A DNA stretch of 21,337 bases from Saprospiraceae bacterium (lineage in GTDB: Bacteria; Bacteroidota; Bacteroidia; Chitinophagales; Saprospiraceae): positions 1 to 21,337 of the forward strand of contig JABDPK010000150.1 of the NCBI GenBank assembly GCA_013042795.1, in the 5' to 3' direction. Within the stretch, counting starts at the first letter, position 1. The number at the start of each line of letters is the position of its first letter. Both the position numbers and the translations under genes were made by a program. The notes beneath the pieces were generated by a model that was given only the letters and a program-made list of their open reading frames with translations, had not been told where the DNA came from and made no database searches. This document shows positions 6,055 to 14,428 of the stretch, in pieces.

Positions 6055-7308
6055 ATGCTTTATCATTTATTTGAATACTTAGAAAATCAATTCAATCTGC
6101 CAGGTGCAGGATTGTTTCAATTTATATCATTCAGATCCGCCCTCGCGGTAATAATATCTCTTATGATAACATTACTGTTTGGGAACAGGATCATACGTTC
6201 TTTGAAATTATTGCAAGTAGGTGAATCCGTCAGGGATTTGGGCTTGGATGGACAGAAACAGAAGGAAGGTACACCAACAATGGGTGGTGTTATCATTATG
6301 TTTTCAATTGTCGTTCCGACCATTTTACTAGCCAGGCTTGATAATATTTATATTATCCTGATGCTGGTCACAACCCTGTGGATTTCAACAATAGGATTTA
6401 TCGACGACTACATCAAGGTCTTTAAAAAAGACAAAGGTGGCTTATCAGGCAAGTTTAAAGTCTTTGGGCAAGTTGTTCTCGGCCTTATGGTTGCCGTAGT
6501 GATGTTGATGCATGATGACATTACCATCAGGATGCCTCTGGCAGATGCCAATGAAAGAGGACTTGAAGTCATAGAATCATTCGAGGTCAAAGTACCTCAA
6601 GTCAATGACTTACCAGTCACCACAGAAATGGCCTATGTCAAAGCGGCATATACCACGCTTCCGTTTATTAAGAACAACCAGTTGAATTATAGTTTTTTCA
6701 CCGGTGGTTCTTCCAAATGGGTGTGGATCATTTTTATTCCCCTTGTCATATTTATTGTCACTGCAGTGTCCAATGGTGCAAACCTAACGGATGGTCTTGA
6801 TGGTTTGTTGACTGGTATTGCAGCCATTATAGGAGCTACACTTGGTGTCTTGGCCTATGTGTCCGGTAACACAATTACAGCCGATTACCTTGATATTTTC
6901 TACCTGCCTCATTCCGAAGAGCTGGTCATATTTATGGCTTGTTTTATAGGGGCATGTATCGGTTTCCTTTGGTTCAATTCCTATCCTGCCAGTGTATTTA
7001 TGGGGGATACTGGGAGCCTGGCCATTGGAGGTATCATTGCTGTCATGGCGGTGTTGCTCAGAAAAGAATTACTGATTCCGATTTTATGCGGTATCATACT
7101 TATGGAAAACCTGTCTGTCGTGATGCAGGTAGCATGGTTTAAATACACGAAGAAAAAATATGGAGAGGGACGGAGAATATTTCTGATGTCTCCATTGCAT
7201 CATCACTATCAGAAGAAAGGTATGCATGAGATGAAGATTGTTGTGAGGTTCTGGATCGTTGCTATCATACTTGCAGTATTGACTGTTATCACTTTGAAAA
7301 TCAGATAA
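6055..7308 (+). CDS. mraY: MraY, phospho-MurNAc-pentapeptide transferase
   Basis: A polytopic inner-membrane enzyme that moves phospho-MurNAc-pentapeptide from UDP to undecaprenyl phosphate, making lipid I. The 417-residue protein keeps the family motifs: GTPTMGG (72-78), FIDDYIK with the DD pair (115-121), [11 protein letters not shown] (240-250), FMGDTGS (315-321) and [10 protein letters not shown] (380-389). It is about 57 residues longer than the 360-residue E. coli enzyme. Most of the excess is a hydrophilic stretch around residues 153-215, between membrane segments and probably periplasmic, as I know from other Bacteroidota MraY proteins. ATG at 6055; the next gene begins three bases after its stop. 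A hairpin with a T tract lies immediately upstream. Confidence 0.96.
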   Translation: MLYHLFEYLENQFNLPGAGLFQFISFRSALAVIISLMITLLFGNRIIRSLKLLQVGESVRDLGLDGQKQKEGTPTMGGVIIMFSIVVPTILLARLDNIYIILMLVTTLWISTIGFIDDYIKVFKKDKGGLSGKFKVFGQVVLGLMVAVVMLMHDDITIRMPLADANERGLEVIESFEVKVPQVNDLPVTTEMAYVKAAYTTLPFIKNNQLNYSFFTGGSSKWVWIIFIPLVIFIVTAVSNGANLTDGLDGLLTGIAAIIGATLGVLAYVSGNTITADYLDIFYLPHSEELVIFMACFIGACIGFLWFNSYPASVFMGDTGSLAIGGIIAVMAVLLRKELLIPILCGIILMENLSVVMQVAWFKYTKKKYGEGRRIFLMSPLHHHYQKKGMHEMKIVVRFWIVAIILAVLTVITLKIR

Positions 7309-7311
7309 CAG

Positions 7312-8628
7312 ATGGAAAGGATCGCTGTATTGGGAGCTGGTGAAAGCGGCGTAGGAACAGCATTACTTGCCATGAAAAATGGATATGAAGTCTTTGTATC
7401 GGACTATGGAGAAATACCAGGAAAGTACAAGGAAGAATTAAAAATAAATAATATCCCTTTTGAAGAAAAGGGACACAGTTTTGAAATATTAGAAAAAGCA
7501 AATTTAATCGTAAAGAGTCCGGGAATACCGGAGAGATCTGAAGTGGTCAGGCATTTTCGACTAAGGGGAAAAAAGATCATTTCAGAGATTGAATGGGCGT
7601 CAAGGTTTTTTGGTGGAAGGATTATCGGCATTACAGGAAGTAACGGTAAGACAACCACAACAAGCATGATATACCACCTTCTTTCTGAAGAAATTCCGGG
7701 AGTAGGTATGGGTGGCAACATTGGAACTTCAATGGCCCGATTATTATGTGGTGATGAAAAGTTTGAAATCCTGGTATTGGAACTCAGTAGTTTTCAGCTC
7801 GATGACATAGAAGATATTCGTTTTGATATCGGTGTTATTCTGAATATTACTGCAGATCACCTGGATCGCTACGATTATAATATTGAAAAATATGCAGATG
7901 CCAAGTGGAATCTGGCCTTGTCTGTGAAAGCAGCAGGAGACCTGGTAATCAATGGAGATGATCCAATGATTACTAAACGATTAAGTACCGTTCCCGCAAA
8001 TGTCAGTGTACACAAACTATCTGCAAATTTTCCCATGACCTCGTTGCCGTCAAAGGACGGTGATTTATTATTTGAAATGAATTTGAAAGGCAGGCATAAT
8101 TTGTTTAATGCAAATATTGCGGCAAAAGTGGCTGAATTGATGGATGTAGATAACTCTGTCATCATAGACCGACTAAAATCTTTCGATGCAATCGAGCATC
8201 GTTTGGAAAGCATCGGAATATTTGATGGGGTAGAATATATCAATGACAGTAAAGCCACCAATGTCGAATCGAGTGTTTATGCACTTGAAGCTATGAACAA
8301 ACCAGTGATCTGGATTGCCGGTGGAACCGATAAAGGTAATGATTACAGCAGTCTTGTTCCTGTAGCAGGGAATAAGGTGAAAGCAATGATTTGCCTTTGT
8401 GTAGATGATACGAAGCTGAGATCTTCTTTTGAATCTGTTGTCGATAAAATGGCAACGACCCGCGATATGAAAGAAGCAATTCTTCTGTCCCGTAAATGGG
8501 CCGAAGATGAAGATGTCGTATTGTTATCACCGGCATGTGCAAGTTTTGATTTATTCGATAATTATGAACATAGGGGAAGGGAATTTAAAAATGTGGTTTT
8601 AAATATTAAAAGTGAAACTCGTAAATAA
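7312..8628 (+). CDS. murD: MurD, UDP-MurNAc-L-alanine:D-glutamate ligase
   Basis: The cytoplasmic ligase that adds D-glutamate to UDP-MurNAc-L-Ala. The protein has 438 residues, normal length. The N-terminal Rossmann domain shows VLGAGESGVGTALLA (6-20). The ATP-binding motif is ITGSNGKTTTTSM (107-119), followed by ELSSFQLD, NITADHLDRY with the conserved histidine, YINDSKATN in the C-terminal part and LLSPACASFDLF near the end. Starts with ATG at 7312, three bases after mraY. Its 3' end overlaps ftsW by 17 bases, so translation of the two is probably coupled. Confidence 0.96.
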   Translation: MERIAVLGAGESGVGTALLAMKNGYEVFVSDYGEIPGKYKEELKINNIPFEEKGHSFEILEKANLIVKSPGIPERSEVVRHFRLRGKKIISEIEWASRFFGGRIIGITGSNGKTTTTSMIYHLLSEEIPGVGMGGNIGTSMARLLCGDEKFEILVLELSSFQLDDIEDIRFDIGVILNITADHLDRYDYNIEKYADAKWNLALSVKAAGDLVINGDDPMITKRLSTVPANVSVHKLSANFPMTSLPSKDGDLLFEMNLKGRHNLFNANIAAKVAELMDVDNSVIIDRLKSFDAIEHRLESIGIFDGVEYINDSKATNVESSVYALEAMNKPVIWIAGGTDKGNDYSSLVPVAGNKVKAMICLCVDDTKLRSSFESVVDKMATTRDMKEAILLSRKWAEDEDVVLLSPACASFDLFDNYEHRGREFKNVVLNIKSETRK

Positions 8629-9838
8629 CACATTTGATAATTTAAAAGGAGATAAAACCATTTGGTTTCTCGTGGCCGTTTTGGGTCTTTTCTCTGTTCT
8701 TGCTGTATACAGTGCCGTAGGCAGTATGGCCTACAAGGTGCGTGGCGGTAATACAGAGTACTACCTCATTCAGCAGACCCTGTTCATATGTGTTGGATTC
8801 GCCTTCATGTATCTGGCATATAAGTTTAATTATATGGTCTATGCAAAGATAGCGCCTCTGTTTATCATTGTGGCAATACCTCTTTTGTTATATACAATTG
8901 GGTTTGGTACCGAGATAAATTCCGCCAAAAGGTGGATCACAATTCCGTTTATCGACAAGACTTTCCAGACTTCGGATATTGCAAGGCTGGCTTTGATCGT
9001 ATATATCGCAAGGGCTATTGCTAAAAAGCAGGATGTCATTAAAGACTTCAAAAGTGCTTTTTTACCAATCATCTTGCCGATTGTTTTTGTGTGTATGCTC
9101 ATCGCCCCTGCAGACCTGAGTACATCGGTGTTGTTGTTCGGGACTTGTTTATTGATGATGATCATCGGACGGATCTCAAAGAGATATGTTTTTGCATTGT
9201 TCCTGATAGGCATCATGGCTTTTGCATTTCTTGTCCTTGTAGGATCATTTTTCCCGGAACATGTTCGTGTAGAAACATGGATTTCGAGGATCAATGAATT
9301 CTTTTACAATACAGACGGAGGATGGCAGATTCAACAATCCAAGATCGCGATTGCCAATGGTGAAATATTTGGACTGGGACCTGGTAATAGCCTCCAGAGA
9401 AATTACCTGCCTTACCCATATGCAGATTTTATCTATGCCATCATATGTGAAGAGTATGGATTGATAGGAGCGTTTGCTGTGTTAGGGGTTTACCTGGCAT
9501 TGTTATACAGATGTGTATGTATGGTGACAAAATGTCCAAAGACATTTGGTGCTATTCTCGCAATCGGTTTGTGCCTGAATATCGTTGTGCAGGCTTTCGC
9601 CAATATTGCGGTTTCAGTTCATCTTGTCCCTGTAACCGGGTTAACCTTGCCGATTATAAGTATGGGTGGGACATCAGTAATATTTACCTGTATTTCCCTC
9701 GGGATTATATTGAGTGTAAGCAGGTATGTGGAAGAGTATAGCACTTATGAAATATTAGAAGAAGAAGCAGCGGTTGCAGAAGTGGAATCGCCTCAGAATA
9801 TACAAAGCAATAGACCGAAGTATGAAAATTATTATTAG
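8612..9838 (+). CDS. ftsW: FtsW, SEDS-family septal peptidoglycan glycosyltransferase
   Basis: A polytopic membrane protein (408 residues, about ten hydrophobic segments) that polymerises lipid II at the septum together with FtsI. Typical SEDS features are NSAKRWI (103-109), PADLSTSVLLFG (166-177), FGLGPGNSLQRNYLPYPYAD across 253-272 and DFIYAIICEEYG (272-283); Asp272 aligns with the proposed catalytic aspartate of the family. The start is GTG at 8612, which overlaps murD by 17 bases and gives a short cytoplasmic lead before the first membrane segment. The next ATG falls at residue 39, inside or after that segment, and is unlikely. The acidic C-terminal tail overlaps murG. Confidence 0.94.
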   Translation: MKLVNNTFDNLKGDKTIWFLVAVLGLFSVLAVYSAVGSMAYKVRGGNTEYYLIQQTLFICVGFAFMYLAYKFNYMVYAKIAPLFIIVAIPLLLYTIGFGTEINSAKRWITIPFIDKTFQTSDIARLALIVYIARAIAKKQDVIKDFKSAFLPIILPIVFVCMLIAPADLSTSVLLFGTCLLMMIIGRISKRYVFALFLIGIMAFAFLVLVGSFFPEHVRVETWISRINEFFYNTDGGWQIQQSKIAIANGEIFGLGPGNSLQRNYLPYPYADFIYAIICEEYGLIGAFAVLGVYLALLYRCVCMVTKCPKTFGAILAIGLCLNIVVQAFANIAVSVHLVPVTGLTLPIISMGGTSVIFTCISLGIILSVSRYVEEYSTYEILEEEAAVAEVESPQNIQSNRPKYENYY

Positions 9839-10913
9839 CGGAGGTGGTTCGGGAGGACATGTTTACCCGGCCATTGCTATTGCAAATGCATTAAAGGAAA
9901 AAGGTGTAAATGACATCTTGTTCGTTGGTGCAAACGGAAAAATTGAAATGGAGAAAGTACCGGCAGCTGGATATGATATCGTAGGATTGAATATCAGCGG
10001 CTTTCACAGGAAGGAAATCCTGAGAAATATACTTTTCCCATTCAAATTATTAGGGAGTCTTATGAAGGCTCGAAAGATCATTGACAAGTTTAGTCCGGAT
10101 GTTGTTGTTGGAGTTGGAGGATTTGCCAGTGGGCCAGTTCTCAAAATGGCCCAGTGGAAGAAAATACCAACTCTGATCCAGGAACAGAATTCGTTTCCCG
10201 GTGTCACCAATAAATTACTTGCTGCGAATGCAAGCCGAATTTGTGTGGCCTACGATAACATGGAAAAGTTCTTTCAGAAAGAAAAAATCTCTATTACAGG
10301 TAATCCTGTAAGAAAGGATTTAGAGAATGTAGATGCTTTGAAGTCTCAAGCATTCTCGCATTTTGACTTAGTTCAAAATAAGAAAACACTATTGATTTTT
10401 GGAGGAAGTTTGGGAGCCAGGTCCATTAACAATGCAATCTATCACAGTAGTGATCAGATAGCTGGATTGGAAGATGTTCAGATCATTTGGCAAGTGGGTA
10501 AGTTGTACTATGATGAATTTAAGAATAGCACACTTGCCAATTGTTCACATGTAAAGATCTTACCATTCATTGACCGAATGGACCTGGCTTACAGTGCTGC
10601 TGATGTTGTGATTTGCAGGGCAGGGGCACTGACCATTTCAGAACTGAGTATCGTTGGTAAACCAGCGATCTTTATTCCATCTCCAAATGTGGCCGAAGAT
10701 CATCAGACAAAGAATGCCATGGCACTTACCGAGAATAATGCGGCGGTCCTGGTTGATGATGAAAAGGCACAGGAGTTGATTTTTGAAACGATGACTAAAC
10801 TAATGGATGATCGAGATGCTCAGAAAAGTCTGAGTGAGAATCTTAGGGCAATAGGGAAACCGGATGCCCGGGAGAAAATAGCAGATGAAATAATTAAACT
10901 GGCCAAAAAATGA
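9822..10913 (+). CDS. murG: MurG, lipid II-forming N-acetylglucosaminyltransferase
   Basis: A GT-B fold, membrane-associated enzyme that transfers GlcNAc from UDP-GlcNAc to lipid I. With the ATG at 9822 the protein has 363 residues and starts MKIIISGGGSGGHVYPA, the family N-terminus with GGGSGGH at 7-13. An earlier in-frame ATG (9774) would add 16 residues that only translate the ftsW 3' end. Other motifs are VGVGGFASGPV (96-106), IQEQNSFPGVTNK (119-131), FGGSLGARSIN and the sugar-nucleotide region CRAGALTISELSIVGKPAIF. It overlaps ftsW by 17 bases and its stop overlaps the murC start as ATGA. Confidence 0.96.
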   Translation: MKIIISGGGSGGHVYPAIAIANALKEKGVNDILFVGANGKIEMEKVPAAGYDIVGLNISGFHRKEILRNILFPFKLLGSLMKARKIIDKFSPDVVVGVGGFASGPVLKMAQWKKIPTLIQEQNSFPGVTNKLLAANASRICVAYDNMEKFFQKEKISITGNPVRKDLENVDALKSQAFSHFDLVQNKKTLLIFGGSLGARSINNAIYHSSDQIAGLEDVQIIWQVGKLYYDEFKNSTLANCSHVKILPFIDRMDLAYSAADVVICRAGALTISELSIVGKPAIFIPSPNVAEDHQTKNAMALTENNAAVLVDDEKAQELIFETMTKLMDDRDAQKSLSENLRAIGKPDAREKIADEIIKLAKK

Positions 10914-12274
10914 ATTTAACCAGGCTCAGAAAAATATATTTTTTGGGTATTGGTGGCATAGGAATGAGTGCCATCGCCAGGTACTTTTTGAAACAGGGCG
11001 TGGAAATTCATGGTTACGACCTGGCCACTACAGAGCTTACCAAAAAGTTGGAAGCTGAAGGCATGCATATTCATTATGATATTGATGTAGAAAAGATTCC
11101 GAAAGGCATTGAACTGGTGATTTATACACCAGCGATACCTGAAGATCATGCAGAGAAGATATGGTTTATCAGGAATGATTATGAACTGAAAAAAAGAGCT
11201 GAAGTTTTAGGCCTGCTCAGCCGGAATATGCGCACTATTGCGATTGCCGGCACACACGGGAAGACGACGACCAGCTGTTTGACAGCCCATGTTTTGAAAT
11301 ATTGCGGAATTGATATTACTGCATTTCTCGGCGGCATCATGTCAGGCTATGATTCTAATTTCCTGTTGGGAGATTCAGATATCCTGATCGCTGAAGCTGA
11401 TGAGTATGACAGATCATTTCTTCATTTGTATCCTGAGTGCCTTGCAATTATGTCGATGGATCCAGATCATCTCGATATCTATGAAAATGTCGAAGTGATG
11501 TACAGGAATTATGAAGAATTGACACTAAATGTCAGGGATGGAGGTGTGATCATACTGGGTTCTGAAGTAGAAGAATACTTTAGTGATTCCTGGAGAGCCC
11601 GGCTTGAGAAAAGGAATATTTCAGTCAGGAAACTTGGGGTTGATTTCAAGTATGACAGGATTGAAATTGAACAGGGGTGTTATCGTTTTGACTTTGTTTC
11701 CGGGCAGTCCGGGATTGAAAGTATAAAATCAGGAATGGCAGGAATACATAATATTATGAATTGTTCTGTTGCACTTGAAATTGGAAGCTTATATGAACTA
11801 AAGCAGGATTGTCGCAAGGAGGCGATAGAGACATTTAGGGGTATTCGAAGAAGATTTGAAACGGTTTTCAAGGGAGATAAGGTGTTGATTGATGATTATG
11901 CGCACCATCCCGAAGAATTGAAACATGCGATAGAGACTGTTAACAATCTCTATCGGGGAAAAAGAATCCTAGGAATTTTTCAACCTCATTTATTTACGAG
12001 GACGAAAGATTTTTATGAAGAGTTCTCGCGTGCCCTTGAAGGACTGGAAGAGGTGTGGTTGTTGCCGGTTTATCCAGCAAGGGAAGAGCCGATAAGCGGG
12101 ATAACGAGTGAACTGATATGGAACCTGATTCGCAAGAAGAAGAAAAAGATGGTGAGTAGCATGTCAATGGTAAGTGAACTGGAGAAAAGGGATGATATTG
12201 AAGTTGTCATTACCCTTGGGGCGTCAGATTTGGATAAACACCATAATAAATTAATAGAAGTATTAAAAAAGTAA
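10910..12274 (+). CDS. murC: MurC, UDP-N-acetylmuramate:L-alanine ligase
   Basis: The cytoplasmic ligase that attaches the first amino acid of the stem peptide to UDP-MurNAc. The protein has 454 residues. It shows the N-terminal nucleotide-sugar motif FLGIGGIGMSAIARY (11-25), the ATP motif IAGTHGKTTTSC (112-123), EADEYDRSFL, a DPDHLDIY segment and, in the C-terminal domain, DDYAHHPEELK and FQPHLFTRTKDF. All are typical of MurC; MurF and Mpl differ in these segments. The start codon is embedded in the murG stop (ATGA), a standard coupling arrangement, and ftsQ follows within a few bases. Confidence 0.96.
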   Translation: MNLTRLRKIYFLGIGGIGMSAIARYFLKQGVEIHGYDLATTELTKKLEAEGMHIHYDIDVEKIPKGIELVIYTPAIPEDHAEKIWFIRNDYELKKRAEVLGLLSRNMRTIAIAGTHGKTTTSCLTAHVLKYCGIDITAFLGGIMSGYDSNFLLGDSDILIAEADEYDRSFLHLYPECLAIMSMDPDHLDIYENVEVMYRNYEELTLNVRDGGVIILGSEVEEYFSDSWRARLEKRNISVRKLGVDFKYDRIEIEQGCYRFDFVSGQSGIESIKSGMAGIHNIMNCSVALEIGSLYELKQDCRKEAIETFRGIRRRFETVFKGDKVLIDDYAHHPEELKHAIETVNNLYRGKRILGIFQPHLFTRTKDFYEEFSRALEGLEEVWLLPVYPAREEPISGITSELIWNLIRKKKKKMVSSMSMVSELEKRDDIEVVITLGASDLDKHHNKLIEVLKK

Positions 12275-12277
12275 AAT

Positions 12278-13063
12278 GTGAAGAGAAAAGGAAAGCGCAT
12301 AATGGAACAGTTGAATATAGTAAAAGCTGTGTTCGCAATGTTATTGCTGGCTTTCCTGGCTTATGCAACAATAGAGCGACTGGACAGTGTGGTAGATGAA
12401 GTAAGCATTATCATAAACTCTCGGGAGGACAACAAAAAACTGATAAGTGAGGATGAGATCAGGATGATGTTGAAAAAGAAGATTGGTTATGATATTACGA
12501 TTGCCAATAACGGGCAGCTTGATCTGATGGCACTTGAGAAATACCTTCAGCAAGACAACCGGATAAAGAAGGCTGATATTTATCTGGATAAGAAGAACAG
12601 AGTGAAAATAGTGATCAGCCAAAAAGAACCAATTGTCAGGATAGAAGATTCTGCAGAAGGAGACTTTTACCTTGACTTTGAAGGAACACGGATTCCACTG
12701 GTGAAAGACCAGATTGTAAGAGTGCCGATAGTAACCGGGCACGTTAACAAATACCAACCCAACTACAAGGATGATAAGGAACACAATCTCAATATGGTAT
12801 TGAGAATGGCTCAGAAGGTCAGTGAAGATGATTTTTTATCAGCACTTGTAGAGCAGATCCATATTGATGAAAGCGATGAAATAGTTCTGATCCCAAAAAT
12901 GGGGAGAACGAAGATACTTTTTGGCCAGATTGATGATCTGGATGAGAAAGTATATAAACTGAAAACATATTACCGAAAGGGAATAAAACATATAGGTATT
13001 GACAAATTTGACGAGTTGAATATAAAGTACGAAGGACAGATTCTTGGTGTGACCAATACTTAA
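12278..13063 (+). CDS. ftsQ: FtsQ/DivIB-family division protein
   Basis: A 261-residue bitopic membrane protein: short basic N-terminus (MKRKGKRIM), one hydrophobic segment (about residues 14-33) and a periplasmic region. The first periplasmic part (~55-125, with LISEDEIRMMLKKKIGYDIT and RIKKADIYLDKKNRVKIVISQKEPIVRI) resembles the POTRA domain of FtsQ. Its place between murC and ftsA supports the call, as the family diverges strongly in sequence. It should bridge FtsL-FtsI-FtsW and the ring. The start is uncertain: GTG at 12278 adds the basic KRKGKR. The ATG at 12302 has an AGGAAA (12289-12294) seven bases upstream, a good ribosome-binding site in a genome with few of them, and gives 253 residues. 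Confidence 0.88.
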   Translation: MKRKGKRIMEQLNIVKAVFAMLLLAFLAYATIERLDSVVDEVSIIINSREDNKKLISEDEIRMMLKKKIGYDITIANNGQLDLMALEKYLQQDNRIKKADIYLDKKNRVKIVISQKEPIVRIEDSAEGDFYLDFEGTRIPLVKDQIVRVPIVTGHVNKYQPNYKDDKEHNLNMVLRMAQKVSEDDFLSALVEQIHIDESDEIVLIPKMGRTKILFGQIDDLDEKVYKLKTYYRKGIKHIGIDKFDELNIKYEGQILGVTNT

Positions 13064-13095
13064 CTCGATTTGTAATAAAATTAAAAAACAGTCGT

Positions 13096-14400
13096 ATGAA
13101 TACGCAAGCAATTAAAGAAGGACGCATAGCCATTGCTCTTGATATTGGCACTACAAAGGTATGTGCCATAGCGGGCCGTAAAAATGAATACGGAAAAATT
13201 GAGATTGTAGGTGTAGGAACTGTAAAGTCGGAAGGTGTTTCCCGTGGTGTCGTTTCCAATATTGACAAAACGGTAAAGGCCATAAATGAAGCGATTCAGA
13301 TTGCGCAGAAAAACGCCAAAACAAAGTTTGGTCGTGTTCACGTGGGTATCGCAGGCCAGCATATCAAATCTATTCATCATCATGGATTGCTTGTCAGGCA
13401 TGAACCTGAATCCGAAATTAATGAAGCAGATGTCAGTAAGTTGATTAGCGATATGCATAAACTGGTACTGCCACCCGGAGACAAGATACTGCATGTGTTT
13501 CCACAGGAATTTACTGTCGATGACGAATCGAATATTGTAGATCCAATAGGGATGTCAGGCGTCAGACTTGAAGCAAACTTTCATATTATCACAGGTCAGA
13601 TATCAGCATCGAGAAATATTATGCGATGTGTTGAAAAGGTAGGCCTGGATGTGGCTGATATTACACTGGAACCTATTGCTTCCTCAAAAGCTGTGCTTAC
13701 ACCACCGGAAAAAGAAGCAGGTGTTGCTTTGGTAGATATTGGAGGAGGTACGACGGATATCACAATTTTCAAGGATTCTATTATCAGGCATACTTCAGTC
13801 ATACCCTTTGGTGGCAATGTGATTACCAATGATATAAGAGAAGGATGTACAGTGATGAAGGATCAGGCAGAAAAACTAAAGGTAAAATTCGGATCTGCAC
13901 TGGCGGATGCGGTATATGATAACAGGATAATTACGATACCGGGATTCAGAGGAAAGGACTTCAAGGAAATTTCTGAGAAGAACCTGGCCAAAATTATACA
14001 GGCCAGGCTGGAGGAAATATTTGATTATGTCCTTTGGGAAATCAAAAGGTCAGGTTATGAAGGGAAATTAATTGCAGGCATTGTATTGACTGGTGGAGGA
14101 TCCCTTTTGAAAAATATTGAATTGTTATCGGAGTATCATACCGGTATGAGTACCAGGATTGGTCAGCCGATTGAGCATCTTGCTCATGGCTATTCAAGTA
14201 TGATAGCCAGCCCGATTTATTCTACCGGTGTAGGATTATTGAGTATTGCAATAGATAATCTTGATTTCACGCAGGACCATATTGCTGACTCGGAAGACGA
14301 TGAATCTTCTGATGATGGTAATCCGGCAAACAGGTGGTATCACAAGATATTTACATATACAAAGGATTTTTTTGAAGCCCCAGCTGACTCAGAATTCTAA
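13096..14400 (+). CDS. ftsA: FtsA, actin-like membrane anchor for FtsZ
   Basis: A cytoplasmic actin-fold ATPase of 434 residues that tethers FtsZ filaments to the membrane and recruits later division proteins. ATP-binding signatures are IALDIGTTKV (13-22), ALVDIGGGTTDITIF (211-225) and a VLTGGGSLL segment later in the protein. The SHS2-type insertion typical of FtsA (IVGVGTVKSEGVSRGVVSN and following, to about residue 170) is present. Near the C-terminus RWYHKIFTYTKDFF is a plausible amphipathic membrane-targeting helix, followed by a short tail. It starts with ATG at 13096, 32 bases after ftsQ in an A-rich gap, and precedes ftsZ by 28 bases. Confidence 0.96.
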   Translation: MNTQAIKEGRIAIALDIGTTKVCAIAGRKNEYGKIEIVGVGTVKSEGVSRGVVSNIDKTVKAINEAIQIAQKNAKTKFGRVHVGIAGQHIKSIHHHGLLVRHEPESEINEADVSKLISDMHKLVLPPGDKILHVFPQEFTVDDESNIVDPIGMSGVRLEANFHIITGQISASRNIMRCVEKVGLDVADITLEPIASSKAVLTPPEKEAGVALVDIGGGTTDITIFKDSIIRHTSVIPFGGNVITNDIREGCTVMKDQAEKLKVKFGSALADAVYDNRIITIPGFRGKDFKEISEKNLAKIIQARLEEIFDYVLWEIKRSGYEGKLIAGIVLTGGGSLLKNIELLSEYHTGMSTRIGQPIEHLAHGYSSMIASPIYSTGVGLLSIAIDNLDFTQDHIADSEDDESSDDGNPANRWYHKIFTYTKDFFEAPADSEF

Positions 14401-14428
14401 AATATTTAACCATTAAAAACTCAATGTT

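Noticed and set aside
9774..9821. Upstream in-frame ATG as the murG start
   Set aside because: The 16 extra residues overlap the ftsW coding end; the family N-terminus MKIIISGGGSGGH starts at 9822.
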